64,000 nucleotides of DNA from Candidatus Kapaibacterium sp. GTDB lineage: Bacteria; Bacteroidota; Ignavibacteria; Kapaibacteriales; WFXC01. The notes beneath the pieces were generated by a model. That model worked only from the letters and a program-made list of their open reading frames with translations, was not told where the DNA came from and searched no databases. A program made the position numbers and the translations under genes. The stretch spans positions 62,001-126,000 of the forward strand of contig WFXC01000044.1 of NCBI GenBank assembly GCA_015490805.1, given 5' to 3'. Shown here one piece after another: positions 18,219 to 27,418 of the stretch (position 1 is its first letter; each line of letters begins with the position of its first letter).

Positions 18219-18221
18219 CTG

Positions 18222-19565
18222 CTATAACGTGAAGTCCTGGATGGCGAGGATCTGATTGTGCTGATCGCGGAGTATCAGGAAGTATTGTCCTGTCGAGAGC
18301 GATTGCGGGAGCGGGATCTGGAGCTCATTGCTGCCAGACTGAAGATTGCCGTTCCAGATGAGACCAAGGTCCCGTTCTGAGACATCGACGACTGAAATGG
18401 TGCTGCCGGGCAATGGTTGCGATGTGACGATTTTCAGATGTAGCACTGGTGGCGAAACATTTCTGTCGATGGTTACGCCTATGAACGAGACGGAGAGGAT
18501 GCCGGCCAATGTAATGCCGATCCGCTCGCCTTGAACCGTCCGTGCACTGGTATCGCCCCAGATCGTGTCTACCACAATCACGAACTCTGGATCAAATTCC
18601 TGTGGATATCTCCCGTAGCGTGCTTCGTAATCTGCCCGAATTGCAGAGTCCAGTACAAAGGCAAAGGGAGGAATGTGCGGTGGCAGTTTACCTGTTGCTG
18701 CCAAGCCAGAGTCCAGGTAGACGCGCAAAGTAGCATAATATGCGTGGTTTAGGGAATCCATTTCGGTTTCTGGAAAACGCAGACTTCCTCGCCCTTCTGC
18801 TGCTGCACTACTATCGTAGTCCCACAGGGTAGAAAGCGAACACCATTTCAGGGAACAGAGCAGATGGAAGCCATACGGCGCGGGACCATACCGATAGGCT
18901 TTGATCTGCACGTATGCGGTCGTTCCTGCAAGCTCTGAAGGAAGCGATCGGAAATGTCGCGATCGATTGGGCTCAGTGCCAAAGCGAACAGGAAACCACG
19001 AATGCCTATTCGGATATACGCCCACACTGTCGAGCACTGCCAGTACTGCGTTGTCACTGGCGCGGCGGAGCTCCGTGACGAAAATCACCGTGTCCTGAAT
19101 CCATCCCGGTGGCGTTACCCAGTACGCATCGGTCCAGTGCGGTGGTGACGGTGCAGAATCCAGTGGTATAGGAGAAAGCTGACAGGGAAAAGCACGACTG
19201 AGTAATCGAAAGAAAAAGAGTGTTGCATTGCCGGGGATGGTAAAGGTATCCGTGCGCGTGAAGTTGAGGAGAAAGGTGTCCAGCCCACGATCGGGAATTC
19301 CTTTGATTCCTTCAGAAGGGATGGACTTGTACCGGATGGGAATCACCCGTTCCGTTGAGCTGTCCAGCAGGAGGCGGAATTCACCAATGGTGCAACTGAC
19401 GATAACGGACTCAAAGTAATCATTGAATTCGTAGTACGAAAGCTTGCCCTCATCCCTCATCGAGAAAAGGAAGAGAGGACGCGGATAAAATTGGTCAATC
19501 CATCGCTGGGCTACCACTGGAATACAGAGAATCAGGCTTATGACAAAACACCATCTTGCACACAT
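18222..19565 (-). CDS. Secreted protein of unknown function
   Basis: 447 residues with a signal peptide (MCARWCFVISLILCIPVVAQ). The rest is beta-rich with many aromatic and Asp/Ser residues and no motif I recognise. The last 60 residues (VTSQPLPGSTISVVDVSERD, LSTGQYFLILRDQHNQIL) resemble a variant of the C-terminal sorting domain on the neighbouring proteins, so export by the same route and surface attachment is plausible. It is transcribed towards the PEGA gene and is not in an operon. No enzyme signature is visible. Confidence 0.75.
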   Translation of the reverse strand: MCARWCFVISLILCIPVVAQRWIDQFYPRPLFLFSMRDEGKLSYYEFNDYFESVIVSCTIGEFRLLLDSSTERVIPIRYKSIPSEGIKGIPDRGLDTFLLNFTRTDTFTIPGNATLFFFRLLSRAFPCQLSPIPLDSAPSPPHWTDAYWVTPPGWIQDTVIFVTELRRASDNAVLAVLDSVGVYPNRHSWFPVRFGTEPNRSRHFRSLPSELAGTTAYVQIKAYRYGPAPYGFHLLCSLKWCSLSTLWDYDSSAAAEGRGSLRFPETEMDSLNHAYYATLRVYLDSGLAATGKLPPHIPPFAFVLDSAIRADYEARYGRYPQEFDPEFVIVVDTIWGDTSARTVQGERIGITLAGILSVSFIGVTIDRNVSPPVLHLKIVTSQPLPGSTISVVDVSERDLGLIWNGNLQSGSNELQIPLPQSLSTGQYFLILRDQHNQILAIQDFTL

Positions 19566-19848
19566 CGCCCTGCTCCTTGCTTTCCGCCACTACCTTATTG
19601 TCTGAGAAACTTTCTTTTGCTACGGGTTTCACTTTCTATAGAGGATTTTCAGCCCAAAATTTTGCACGTCCGATCGCTGGAGCCAGCAGTGAAAGTGCAG
19701 ACGGTGATTGAGAAATCTGCAAAGAGAAGAAAAGGAAATCAGTTCCTCAGTGGCAGAGGCATCGCATAATGGGCATCGATGCCGATTTTGCAAGGGAATG
19801 CTTAAATTAGAACCGATCAAAGAGTCGCTGAGATGGGGGACCATCGCT

Positions 19849-20544
19849 ATGGGCGAGGAGACGACCATTGTACAGCAACTCTTACCACTGTTCCAGTATG
19901 CCCTGCCAGATATTGCACCGCAGCAAATAACGCAGGTCCTGGGTCAACTGCTGGAGGAACAGTCCATAACGGAGGTGGTGGATGCATTTTTCCACTTTGA
20001 TCAGCTTCTCCCGAAAGTTGCAAGGCAATGCCAGGTATCGAGTTATCACCCGCCTGACCTCTTACAGTTCCCGGTTGCACTTCGCATTTTGCAGCACACG
20101 CTCCAGCACTTTCTGGACCACCACTTTGCTGCTTCTCCCCCAGAGGATCGAGAGGATGCGGTGCAAGAAGCGCTTGCAATCCTTCTGAAGAAAGCACCCC
20201 GGAAGATTCGACACATTCCCGGAGCGCTCTGGCGCTATGCGGAAAAAGTCGCAGTTCGGTATCTCACCTCGGAGAATCGCAGACGGGCGCAGAAAGTGTC
20301 TGCACTCTCTCAGGAACCGGTCGACTTGCATTCTCCCGAAATAACAGTGGACGCCCGACTGCAACTGGAACGTCTTGAGCAGTGGATACGCCGGCGGTTC
20401 GGTCCGGACGTCTGGGATATGGTGTGCCGCAGGGCTCAGGGATGGACCTTAGAAGAAATTGCTCATCTCCATCACTGCTCTGCGGCAACCGTTTGTCGCC
20501 ACATCCAGCAGGTACTGGAAGCACTGTCCCAGCATAACGATTGA
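19849..20544 (+). CDS. ECF-type sigma-70 family factor
   Basis: 231 residues from ATG 19849, chosen for GGGGGA 8 nt upstream; a TTG at 19708 would add 47 residues of unlikely sequence. Residues about 100-150 (EDREDAVQEALAILLKKAP, GALWRYAEKVAVRYLTSENR) have the pattern of sigma region 2. Residues about 175-228 (IRRRFGPDVWDMVCRRAQGW, LEEIAHLHHCSAATVCRHIQ) form a helix-turn-helix like region 4. The N-terminal 90 residues are an extra helical segment, longer than in minimal ECF factors. No anti-sigma factor is adjacent; instead the next gene on the same strand is the helical-repeat paralogue B, which it may control. Confidence 0.7.
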   Translation: MGEETTIVQQLLPLFQYALPDIAPQQITQVLGQLLEEQSITEVVDAFFHFDQLLPKVARQCQVSSYHPPDLLQFPVALRILQHTLQHFLDHHFAASPPEDREDAVQEALAILLKKAPRKIRHIPGALWRYAEKVAVRYLTSENRRRAQKVSALSQEPVDLHSPEITVDARLQLERLEQWIRRRFGPDVWDMVCRRAQGWTLEEIAHLHHCSAATVCRHIQQVLEALSQHND

Positions 20545-20758
20545 CAACAAGCATTGGTACGAGGGAATCGGACAGGTATACCACTGCGAAAACATACCCA
20601 TTGGCTCGGTGTCGTGCGATGCTCGTTTTCTCCGCGCCGGAAATGCTTATGGAAGCACTGGTAATCAGGAAAGGGTCTGTCTTTGCGTTGAATAATGTCC
20701 CCAAAAGATTGAAGCCTGAGACTCTCGCAAAGTGGCAAAGGCAACAGCTCTTTGCATC

Positions 20759-20781
20759 CAATTTGCTAAATTTATGTCGGG
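20759..20781 (+). promoter_or_regulatory. 23-bp block conserved upstream of paralogue B
   Basis: Same element as 4006-4028 with two substitutions: CAATTTGCTAA, A, TTTATGTC, G, GG. It contains TAAATTTA (20767-20774). It lies 24 nt before ATG 20806. An ECF sigma gene ends 214 bp upstream, so this could be its target promoter. Confidence 0.45.
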
Positions 20782-20805
20782 ATGTTCAAACAATCTGAAC
20801 GCACG

Positions 20806-22404
20806 ATGGCAGATCACAAACTGAATCAATTATTGCGCACACTTCCTTCAGATCTGTGGCGGCAAATCAAACAGGGAATACGGATTCAACTCACGGAAGC
20901 AGAGCACGCCCTTCTGGAGCTTCTGGAACAGCATCCAGAATGGGATGACCAACAGTTGCGCTCTGCTCTCCAGCAGCAAGGAATTCAAACAGATCTTCGG
21001 GCACTGCGGCACAAGGTATATACCAAAGTGTTGCGGATCGGAACGTACGTATTTATGCAACAGGACAAACAAGGTGCTGGACTGTTTGATCTGATTCTCT
21101 CCCGCTTCGCTTTTGTATGGCAGCAGGATAGCGATGCTTTAAAATCTGTGCAAAAAACCTATCACTCTGCCGATATCGCCGGTGATCCTGTACAAAAACT
21201 GGCGGCAGCGGTGCTGCAGATTGAGTATCACAGTCATCGGAATTTTCAGTTGTTCAGCCAGGAGGAGCTCCAACAGCATCTGGAACAATTGCAGGAAGCA
21301 CTGGATCAGACCCAGCGATTCGTGCAGTTACTGGACATCCATTCCCGATGGTACACCCACTACTTTGAAGGAAACGTTCGAGCTTCCAGTGCTAAGGGCA
21401 AGATGCTTATTCAGCCGGTGATCGATCAGCTTCAGCGCATTCCTGCTTATATGACCGATCCTTTTCCCATCCCTTTTTTGCGCTGGAACACCGAGGCACT
21501 GCTATGGGGTATCAGTGGTCAACCAGCACAGGCAGTAGAATGTTATGAACAGTTGATCCAGTATTTTCAATACGATTCCCAGCGACTGCAGTTGTACCCG
21601 TTAGCCTATTTCAATACGCTGCATAACCAGATCATCTACGCTGCAGCCGCTCGCGATGCGCATACCACCGAGCGGCGGTTTGAAACTATCAAACAGCTTC
21701 GGCAGCAGGAAAACGGTGTTGCTCAAAGCAACGAGATTGTTAGGGATGAAGTGGAAATGCTGTATCTGAACGTGGCGTTGTATCTGGCACTGGAATTAGG
21801 ACTATTCGGAGAAATCTTTGCCCACCGGCAGATAATCGAACAGATTTTGCAACAGTATCGCCAGCGATACCCCTACTTTTACAAAGCAGCTTTGTACCAT
21901 CTTGGCTGCATTGCTTTCTGGCTGCAAGAATACGACCTTGCCCGGCAGTATCTGGAAGCTGCTTACGATCGCACCTCGCAACGGCTGTTGCAACAAATCG
22001 GTTTTCTCGTACGACTCCTTCTCAGCATCATCGCCTGGGAACAGCGCGACTTTGAAGCAACAGAACGTGCGCTGGGACGCCTGTATCGATTTGTGCAACA
22101 GTACCCTTCATTTGTCCCCGTGGTACGAGTGATGCGACGCATTCTGCAGCGAATACCCAACACCTTCTCAACATCACAACTTCCAGCAGCGCCACCATTT
22201 TACCAGCGCATCCATCGCATCCTTTCAGAGGCACTGGCACAGGAATCCATCGAATTCGACATTCTCACCTGGCTGGAAGCCAGAGCGGCGGGCGCTTCCA
22301 TCACCGAATACTACCAGCAGAAACGGCGACAGCAGTGGGAAGAACAGAGCGGGCGAATGCCAGCGCTGACATTTCTGCAATGGCACGAGCTGGTGGCAGA
22401 GTAG
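20806..22404 (+). CDS. Helical-repeat (TPR-like) protein, paralogue B
   Basis: 532 residues, start chosen at MADHKLNQLL where it aligns with paralogue A (4060); an ATG 24 nt upstream is also in frame. The two are highly similar throughout, and in codons about 30-80 nearly identical at DNA level. Predicted all-helical, Gln-rich, without signal peptide. The middle (QPAQAVECYEQLIQYFQYD, YPYFYKAALYHLGCIAFWLQ) has TPR-like spacing of small and aromatic residues. The ECF sigma gene lies directly upstream on the same strand. The protein could act as its partner, but nothing in the sequence proves this. No named family recognised. Confidence 0.75.
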   Translation: MADHKLNQLLRTLPSDLWRQIKQGIRIQLTEAEHALLELLEQHPEWDDQQLRSALQQQGIQTDLRALRHKVYTKVLRIGTYVFMQQDKQGAGLFDLILSRFAFVWQQDSDALKSVQKTYHSADIAGDPVQKLAAAVLQIEYHSHRNFQLFSQEELQQHLEQLQEALDQTQRFVQLLDIHSRWYTHYFEGNVRASSAKGKMLIQPVIDQLQRIPAYMTDPFPIPFLRWNTEALLWGISGQPAQAVECYEQLIQYFQYDSQRLQLYPLAYFNTLHNQIIYAAAARDAHTTERRFETIKQLRQQENGVAQSNEIVRDEVEMLYLNVALYLALELGLFGEIFAHRQIIEQILQQYRQRYPYFYKAALYHLGCIAFWLQEYDLARQYLEAAYDRTSQRLLQQIGFLVRLLLSIIAWEQRDFEATERALGRLYRFVQQYPSFVPVVRVMRRILQRIPNTFSTSQLPAAPPFYQRIHRILSEALAQESIEFDILTWLEARAAGASITEYYQQKRRQQWEEQSGRMPALTFLQWHELVAE

Positions 22405-22480
22405 TCGGAGTTTCTGTGCTCAGGGAGAAGAGTAAACCGGAGCATCAGCCTGTGGCGACAGAATGTAAATAGTAGAGCAA

Positions 22481-22696
22481 ACCGCTGGCTTAGCCTGCAC
22501 AACCCGGAGGGGTGTCCTACCGACGAAATGCACCCTTAGGAAGGTGCGTCTCTGGCAAATGCACGCTGAAGTGTGCGCTCCCAGTTGCTGGGAACGCCGA
22601 TGTGAGAGTGCTCTACTGGGAGCGCCGACTTTAGTCGGCATCTTTGCACCCTAAAGGGTGCGTTCCCAGTGAATGCACGCTGAAGCGTGCGCTCCC
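22481..22696. repeat. Hairpin-module repeat island R3
   Basis: Contains the bipartite CAACCCGG-type element near 22498-22520, GCACCCTTAGGAAGGTGC (22530-22547), GCACGCTGAAGTGTGC (22561-22576), GCCGACTTTAGTCGGC (22624-22639), GCACCCTAAAGGGTGC (22646-22661) and GCACGCTGAAGCGTGC (22675-22690). Stem bases vary in pairs (CGC/GCG, CCC/GGG). Lies downstream of paralogue B. The rest of the gap 22405-22913 has no gene; see the hairpin at 22847. Confidence 0.85.
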
Positions 22697-22846
22697 GCTA
22701 AATACAAGCTGCAATGCGTGTTTCCCGGGGGTGACGTGCCGACAACTTCTCTACACTGGAAACCCGCAGCGGCACATACCGCTCAAAATCCCCTGCTCTG
22801 CGAAGCGTTGCACGCTCGTAGCGCCGTTTGAGAATAGGAACGCGCG

Positions 22847-22914
22847 CCATAGCATCCCCCGTCTGTGACGCATCGCACGCTTGCGACGTCGCCGGGTGCT
22901 ATGGGTTCGTTTTT
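22847..22914 (+). terminator. Long hairpin followed by T tract, possible terminator
   Basis: CCATAGCATCCC (22847-22858) pairs with GGGTGCTATGG (22894-22904) apart from one bulged base, enclosing a smaller GC-rich inverted repeat; a T run (TTCGTTTTT) follows at 22906-22914. Read on plus it is intrinsic-terminator-like, although 440 bp downstream of paralogue B. It also abuts the stop of the convergent minus gene at 22914. Confidence 0.35.
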
Positions 22915-25900
22915 CAGCGCACGATGGAAAAGAGTTTTGTTAACTGATCATCAACGCCCTGAACGTGCAACACGTACAAACCGCTACTCCATCGCTCTGC
23001 CGGCACCTGCAACCGCAGCCGGGTCACCGGATTGATTTCCTTCGTCTGAAAGAGCACTTTGCCTGCAAGATCCGTTATCCGAATCTGCACTGGCTGCGGA
23101 CGGGTGAGTGCCAGGTCGATGGATAGCACCCGGTTCTCGTCGTAGAGCGTTGCGGCAATCTCTCGATCCTGATGCGGCTGTTCGGCAACTCCCGTAACGA
23201 TGATGTTGATCGGAATGGTCAGATTGACCGACCGTGGATCGTTGTCTTCGATTTCCACAAAGGCGGTGGGAAATTGCTCAGACTTCGGAGTGTACCGAAT
23301 GCACAACGGCGCTTTCTGATTCGGCATCAACACTTCTGGATACTCGAGGATTTCAAACTCACCCAGTTGATCACCGTAAATGGCAACGCTGAGGATACGC
23401 AGGGAGATGTCGCCCAGATTCTGCAAATCGACACAACCTTCGCTGCCCTGCAACCCACCGGGAGTGATGTGTCGGGTCACTTTGATCAACGGGCTGATTG
23501 ATCGCAAGAGGCGATATCCCACATAGCCTGCCAGTGCGATGTGCAGCTCTGCCGCATCGGTCGCATTGCTTTCTACCACCAAGGTCGCTGGCTGCGGTCC
23601 CAGTTCCTTCCCCGTAAACTGCACTTCCAGATCATAGCTTTCCGACGGGGGAATGGTGACCGGATCGGAAAAGTTGACTGCATAACTCCGACTCATATCA
23701 TCCTGAATCTTTGCGTTGAGAATCTGCACCGGCACAGTACCGGTATTCAGGATGGCAACGGCGCGCGTGATCGTTTCCTGGATCACCACGCTATCGGCGA
23801 GAAAGAGGGTATCAACAGCGGCAGCGATTGTGCGAACGCCAGCAAAACCGCCCAGTGGAATTTCCAGTACTGCGCCATTCTCTGCATTACTCCGAATTTG
23901 CACTGCAGCAGATTTATGTCCCGGCGTCTGCGGCATAAAGCGCACCGTCACCGTGCGCTGATCACCGGGTTCCAGCAGCCAGGGCAAATCTCCCTGCGGT
24001 TCTGGATCTTTCCGCCACGTTCGGTAGGCAAGCTGATAGTCGTCAGCATTGGCACCGCTGAGCAGAATATCGGTGATTTTTAAGGTCTCGCTTCCCGTAT
24101 TCACAAGCTGAACGCTCGCTGTCTTGTACGTGGTTGGATCCCCGACAACCACGGTATCCTGAGCAAAAAGGATCGTGTCGGATCCTGCCAGTTGCACATC
24201 CAGCACTGGCACTCCCACCGCTTCTCCGAAGATAAAAGCGGAACGCCGTCCACGAGTGCTTTCTGCATTGGTTGAATCATTGCAGTACAGTTCCAATCGG
24301 GAATAGCGCGCACCAATTGCCTGCGGTGTGAACCGAATGTAGATGTATCCGGTATCGCCCACAGCGATCACGTAGTTGCCATTATCAATCGGTTTCTGGG
24401 GAAACGCCGAGACAATTTCGAAGTCAGGATCACCTGGAATCAGTCGGACACTCGACTGATCAATGAGCAATCGAGCATCGCCAGTATTTACAATCGGTAC
24501 CGCAACTTCTGCTGAGTAACCAATCTTCGTCGGCGGAAACTCTACTCTCTTCAACCGCTCCAGCCGGGAATTCCGTGCCCGCAGCCCATACAGATCATAG
24601 GACTGCAACCCGGCAGTGAGTTGATCGGCTTCATTCAATGCCTCGATCGCATTGTAGTTGTGGTCGGCCGTTGCATCGGTCTGGAAGAACATCCGAGCAA
24701 AATACACGCCCCGGCGATGGGGCGCAAAGAGCACCCGCATTTGCAGCGATTCTCCCGGTTTCACCGTCACCCCCACTGCCGGATCCACCACCTTCCACGC
24801 TGTTCCATCCCACGCCTGCAACTGGAAGTGGCGATCCAGCGACACCGGTTCTCCCTGCCCAAAGCCGTGAGTCCAGAGCACGCGGAACCGCCCGCCGACG
24901 GGATTATCCACATCCAGTGCAACGAAGTGGAAATTCCACAGCCGCACGTTTCCACCGATCCCGGTATTGGAAATGGTAAAGGGAAAATCTGCCGGCTGTT
25001 CACCAACCACTGCTTCCCGCTGCTGTCCCAGCACAGAACCGGACGGAGCGTGCTCATCGTTATCACCGATGGCAAACTTCAACCGTGTGGGCGTCCCCTC
25101 GCCGCGCACCGTGACCAGGTACTCATCGGAAAACACCGTTTGCTGCACATTTGAATACTGAAATCGCACCGTTGCCTGCTGCTGCCCAATGCTGCTGGGA
25201 TGAAATCGGATGGGAAGTTTCACCGTATCACCCGGCGCCACGGTACCGACGATTTCTGGTGGAACGCCGGTTGCTCCCAGCAACTGGAACTCTCCCCCCT
25301 GCAGGTCATAGAAGCGGTAGCGCAACGTCTGCGAAGATTCATTCCAGAACAGGGCAAACTCTCGATCCGTCGTTGCATTCACCGCAACCTGTCCAAAATC
25401 CAGCTCCAGCGGATCGATCACAGCATCCAATCCCAGAACGCGCCCCTGTAGTCCAACAGAGACGGGATCCAGAAATTCGGGGCAACTGGCACCATCAATG
25501 GACGAAAGGCGGAAAACTAACTGGGCGTTCCGTGGACCGAACGCATTGCCGGAAAACGTTACCTGAAACTGCTGCGAACTGCCCGGTTGCAAGGCTGCCA
25601 CCTGCGCGGGGGTTACCGAATACGAACCGGCGCCCGGACCGGAAATTTCGGTGGTGATCTTCAGCGGCGCATTGGAAGAATTCTGATTGGTAATGGTGTA
25701 CGTCTTCGTCAGGGTCGCTCCTACGCTGATCCGATCGTTTGTATTCGTCGCTGCATTGAACAGTGTCGTCGGCGGCGCCGATACGTTCAGAATCGGGGCA
25801 ATGCAGAAGCGGATATTTTCTGTCGGGAACGTTCCAATCGTTCCGTATGGATTCGACACCGAACTGGAGTACGTCCACGATCCATTTTCAAATTTACACG

Positions 25901-26648
25901 CAATGTAATTTCCCGGATCGCCGTGGCTGTCTTTTTCAGGAATGTTGTAATTGGACAACGCTGCCGTTCCTTCGTTTACACCGGTGTAAAAGGTCATATT
26001 CGATGGCATCGTACCACTGACACCGCCAAAGACAAAGTCGATCGACTTGTCGGACTCGTTCAAAATGATCTGGAAGGTCACCCGCGTACTGGTACCATAA
26101 ATCTTCGCATTTCGCCATTCAAAGACAATTCGCCGATTCGGTGCACTTCCCTGAACCGCATAGTACCATTTCGACGTTGTGTCGTTCGAGAGATCCAGAT
26201 CGCCTCCGAAGCCAAAGATTGCATTCCACTCTTGGGAATTCCCCCAGTATCCTGCGCTGGATGGATATGGAAAAGAGTTCACGGTGACCACACCTCCCCC
26301 ACTGGAACGCGTCCGAATGGGTTGAAACATTCCATTCGTGCTCACAGCGTGTGCTAAAACATTCTGGTTTTCTTCGTTCAAATTGAACGGGAACGCAAAA
26401 TTGATGACCTGAGAATTACCAAAATTTCCCAGCAGAATAATGCCATCGTCATAATTGCCATACAGCGGGCTGCTTGGATAGGTCGAGGTATACTGCTTGA
26501 GATCCACCAGGGTTGAAGAATTCGATTGCGATACGGGAACGTAACTATACGGCGATGCGATCACGTTGTAGATCTCGGAAATCGTGCGGCTCGACAGTGA
26601 AGCGGTTGTCAGGAACAAAACGATCAGCGACAGAGTGAATCGTTGCAT
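22914..26648 (-). CDS. Giant secreted Hydin/ASPM-type Ig-repeat protein with T9SS-type C-terminal domain
   Basis: 1244 residues with SD AAAGGAG and a signal peptide (MQRFTLSLIVLFLTTASLSS). Residues about 30-290 form a beta-rich N-terminal domain unlike the rest. From about 300 onward there are repeated ~100-residue Ig-like units with the choice-of-anchor-D/Hydin pattern (VALPELDFGQV-like openings such as IDPLELDFGQVAVNAT, closings such as PGDQRTVTVRFMPQTPG and YDLEVQFTGKELGPQP). The last 75 residues (IRITDLAGKVLFQTKEI, WSSGLYVLHVQG) are the sorting domain. Likely a long surface-exposed or adhesive protein. It has its own promoter (26802-26833) and is probably monocistronic. A similar, independent protein is encoded at 35976. 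Confidence 0.85.
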   Translation of the reverse strand: MQRFTLSLIVLFLTTASLSSRTISEIYNVIASPYSYVPVSQSNSSTLVDLKQYTSTYPSSPLYGNYDDGIILLGNFGNSQVINFAFPFNLNEENQNVLAHAVSTNGMFQPIRTRSSGGGVVTVNSFPYPSSAGYWGNSQEWNAIFGFGGDLDLSNDTTSKWYYAVQGSAPNRRIVFEWRNAKIYGTSTRVTFQIILNESDKSIDFVFGGVSGTMPSNMTFYTGVNEGTAALSNYNIPEKDSHGDPGNYIACKFENGSWTYSSSVSNPYGTIGTFPTENIRFCIAPILNVSAPPTTLFNAATNTNDRISVGATLTKTYTITNQNSSNAPLKITTEISGPGAGSYSVTPAQVAALQPGSSQQFQVTFSGNAFGPRNAQLVFRLSSIDGASCPEFLDPVSVGLQGRVLGLDAVIDPLELDFGQVAVNATTDREFALFWNESSQTLRYRFYDLQGGEFQLLGATGVPPEIVGTVAPGDTVKLPIRFHPSSIGQQQATVRFQYSNVQQTVFSDEYLVTVRGEGTPTRLKFAIGDNDEHAPSGSVLGQQREAVVGEQPADFPFTISNTGIGGNVRLWNFHFVALDVDNPVGGRFRVLWTHGFGQGEPVSLDRHFQLQAWDGTAWKVVDPAVGVTVKPGESLQMRVLFAPHRRGVYFARMFFQTDATADHNYNAIEALNEADQLTAGLQSYDLYGLRARNSRLERLKRVEFPPTKIGYSAEVAVPIVNTGDARLLIDQSSVRLIPGDPDFEIVSAFPQKPIDNGNYVIAVGDTGYIYIRFTPQAIGARYSRLELYCNDSTNAESTRGRRSAFIFGEAVGVPVLDVQLAGSDTILFAQDTVVVGDPTTYKTASVQLVNTGSETLKITDILLSGANADDYQLAYRTWRKDPEPQGDLPWLLEPGDQRTVTVRFMPQTPGHKSAAVQIRSNAENGAVLEIPLGGFAGVRTIAAAVDTLFLADSVVIQETITRAVAILNTGTVPVQILNAKIQDDMSRSYAVNFSDPVTIPPSESYDLEVQFTGKELGPQPATLVVESNATDAAELHIALAGYVGYRLLRSISPLIKVTRHITPGGLQGSEGCVDLQNLGDISLRILSVAIYGDQLGEFEILEYPEVLMPNQKAPLCIRYTPKSEQFPTAFVEIEDNDPRSVNLTIPINIIVTGVAEQPHQDREIAATLYDENRVLSIDLALTRPQPVQIRITDLAGKVLFQTKEINPVTRLRLQVPAERWSSGLYVLHVQGVDDQLTKLFSIVR

Positions 26649-26801
26649 CAGCGAAACTCCTTTGATTTATCTCACAACGGTCTGAGCGTTCTGTTCGCTG
26701 CGCCAAATGTCCGGAACGTTACCGCTTCACTCCCTCCGTTCTCATCCGTTTCCAACGCTCTCCGTTCCGCTCTTCCTCCATTCCTGCCATTTTCAACATT
26801 T

Positions 26802-26833
26802 CCAATATAGCACATTTTTCTGACACGACCAAA
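26802..26833 (-). promoter_or_regulatory. Bacteroidota-type promoter for the 22914-26648 gene
   Basis: On the minus strand, TTTG (26833-26830), a 20-nt spacer, then TATATTGG (26809-26802). This is the TTTG/TAnnTTTG arrangement with one mismatch in the -7 box and the same spacing as at 17378 and 39572. Leader to ATG 26648 of about 145 nt. Confidence 0.5.
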
Positions 26834-26892
26834 AAACACAGCAAACAACGCCGCGAGTAGATGCGTCGATTTTGGATTAGCACAAGATAAAA

Positions 26893-27397
26893 ATGCACGC
26901 TGAAGCATGCGCGTCCGGTAGCAAGAAGTGTCTTACTGGGAGCGCCGGCTTTAGCCGGCAAGCAACGAGAGATGCACTCTAAAGGGTGCGCTTCCAGTAA
27001 CAAGGAGTGCCTTACTGGGAGCACCGGCTTTAGCCGGCAAAGAATGCACGCTGAAGTGTGTGCTCCTGGTCGATGCGTAGGGGCGAAGCGGTGCTTCGCC
27101 TGATGAGCTATCGTGTGTTCCTGCGGATGTAGAAAGTGGGCGACCAGCCGGGTCGCCCCTACGGATGGGATGTTGTGAGGATGGTTGAATACGCTCACTG
27201 GGAGCGCCGACTTCTGTTGGCAAAAGCTGAGAGCGCCGGCTTTAGCCGGCAAAAATGCACCCTAAAGGGTGCGCTCCCAGTAACAGGGAGTGTTTTACCG
27301 GGAGCGCCGACTTCAGTCGGCAAACAACGAAAGATGCACACTGGGAGCGCCGACTTTAGTCGGCAAAGAATGCACACCGAAGTGTACGCGCCCGGTC
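26893..27397. repeat. Hairpin-module repeat island R4 (largest)
   Basis: About 500 bp made almost entirely of hairpin modules. Type A: GCCGGCTTTAGCCGGC (26944-26959), again near 27027 and 27236, GCCGACTTCAGTCGGC (27306-27321) and GCCGACTTTAGTCGGC (27349-27364). Type B: GCACCCTAAAGGGTGC (27257-27272) plus copies near 26895, 26977, 27046 and 27371. Type D: GGCGAAGC-GGT-GCTTCGCC (27082-27100). Type E: GGGCGACC-AGCCG-GGTCGCCC (27138-27158). Pairwise stem changes (G-C versus A-T in type A) preserve folding. It fills the gap between two genes transcribed on the minus strand, with only the promoter above at its far side. ORFs here are repeat translations. Confidence 0.9.
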
Positions 27398-27418
27398 GTG
27401 ATGAGAGGCGAAAGTTCC

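Noticed and set aside
17950-18219. 89-residue minus ORF over the hairpin
   Set aside because: No SD, no recognised domain, and it covers the terminator-like hairpin of the real gene.
25587-26357. 256-residue plus ORF antisense to the Hydin-type gene
   Set aside because: Basic, low-complexity shadow of a strongly coding minus gene; no SD or domain.
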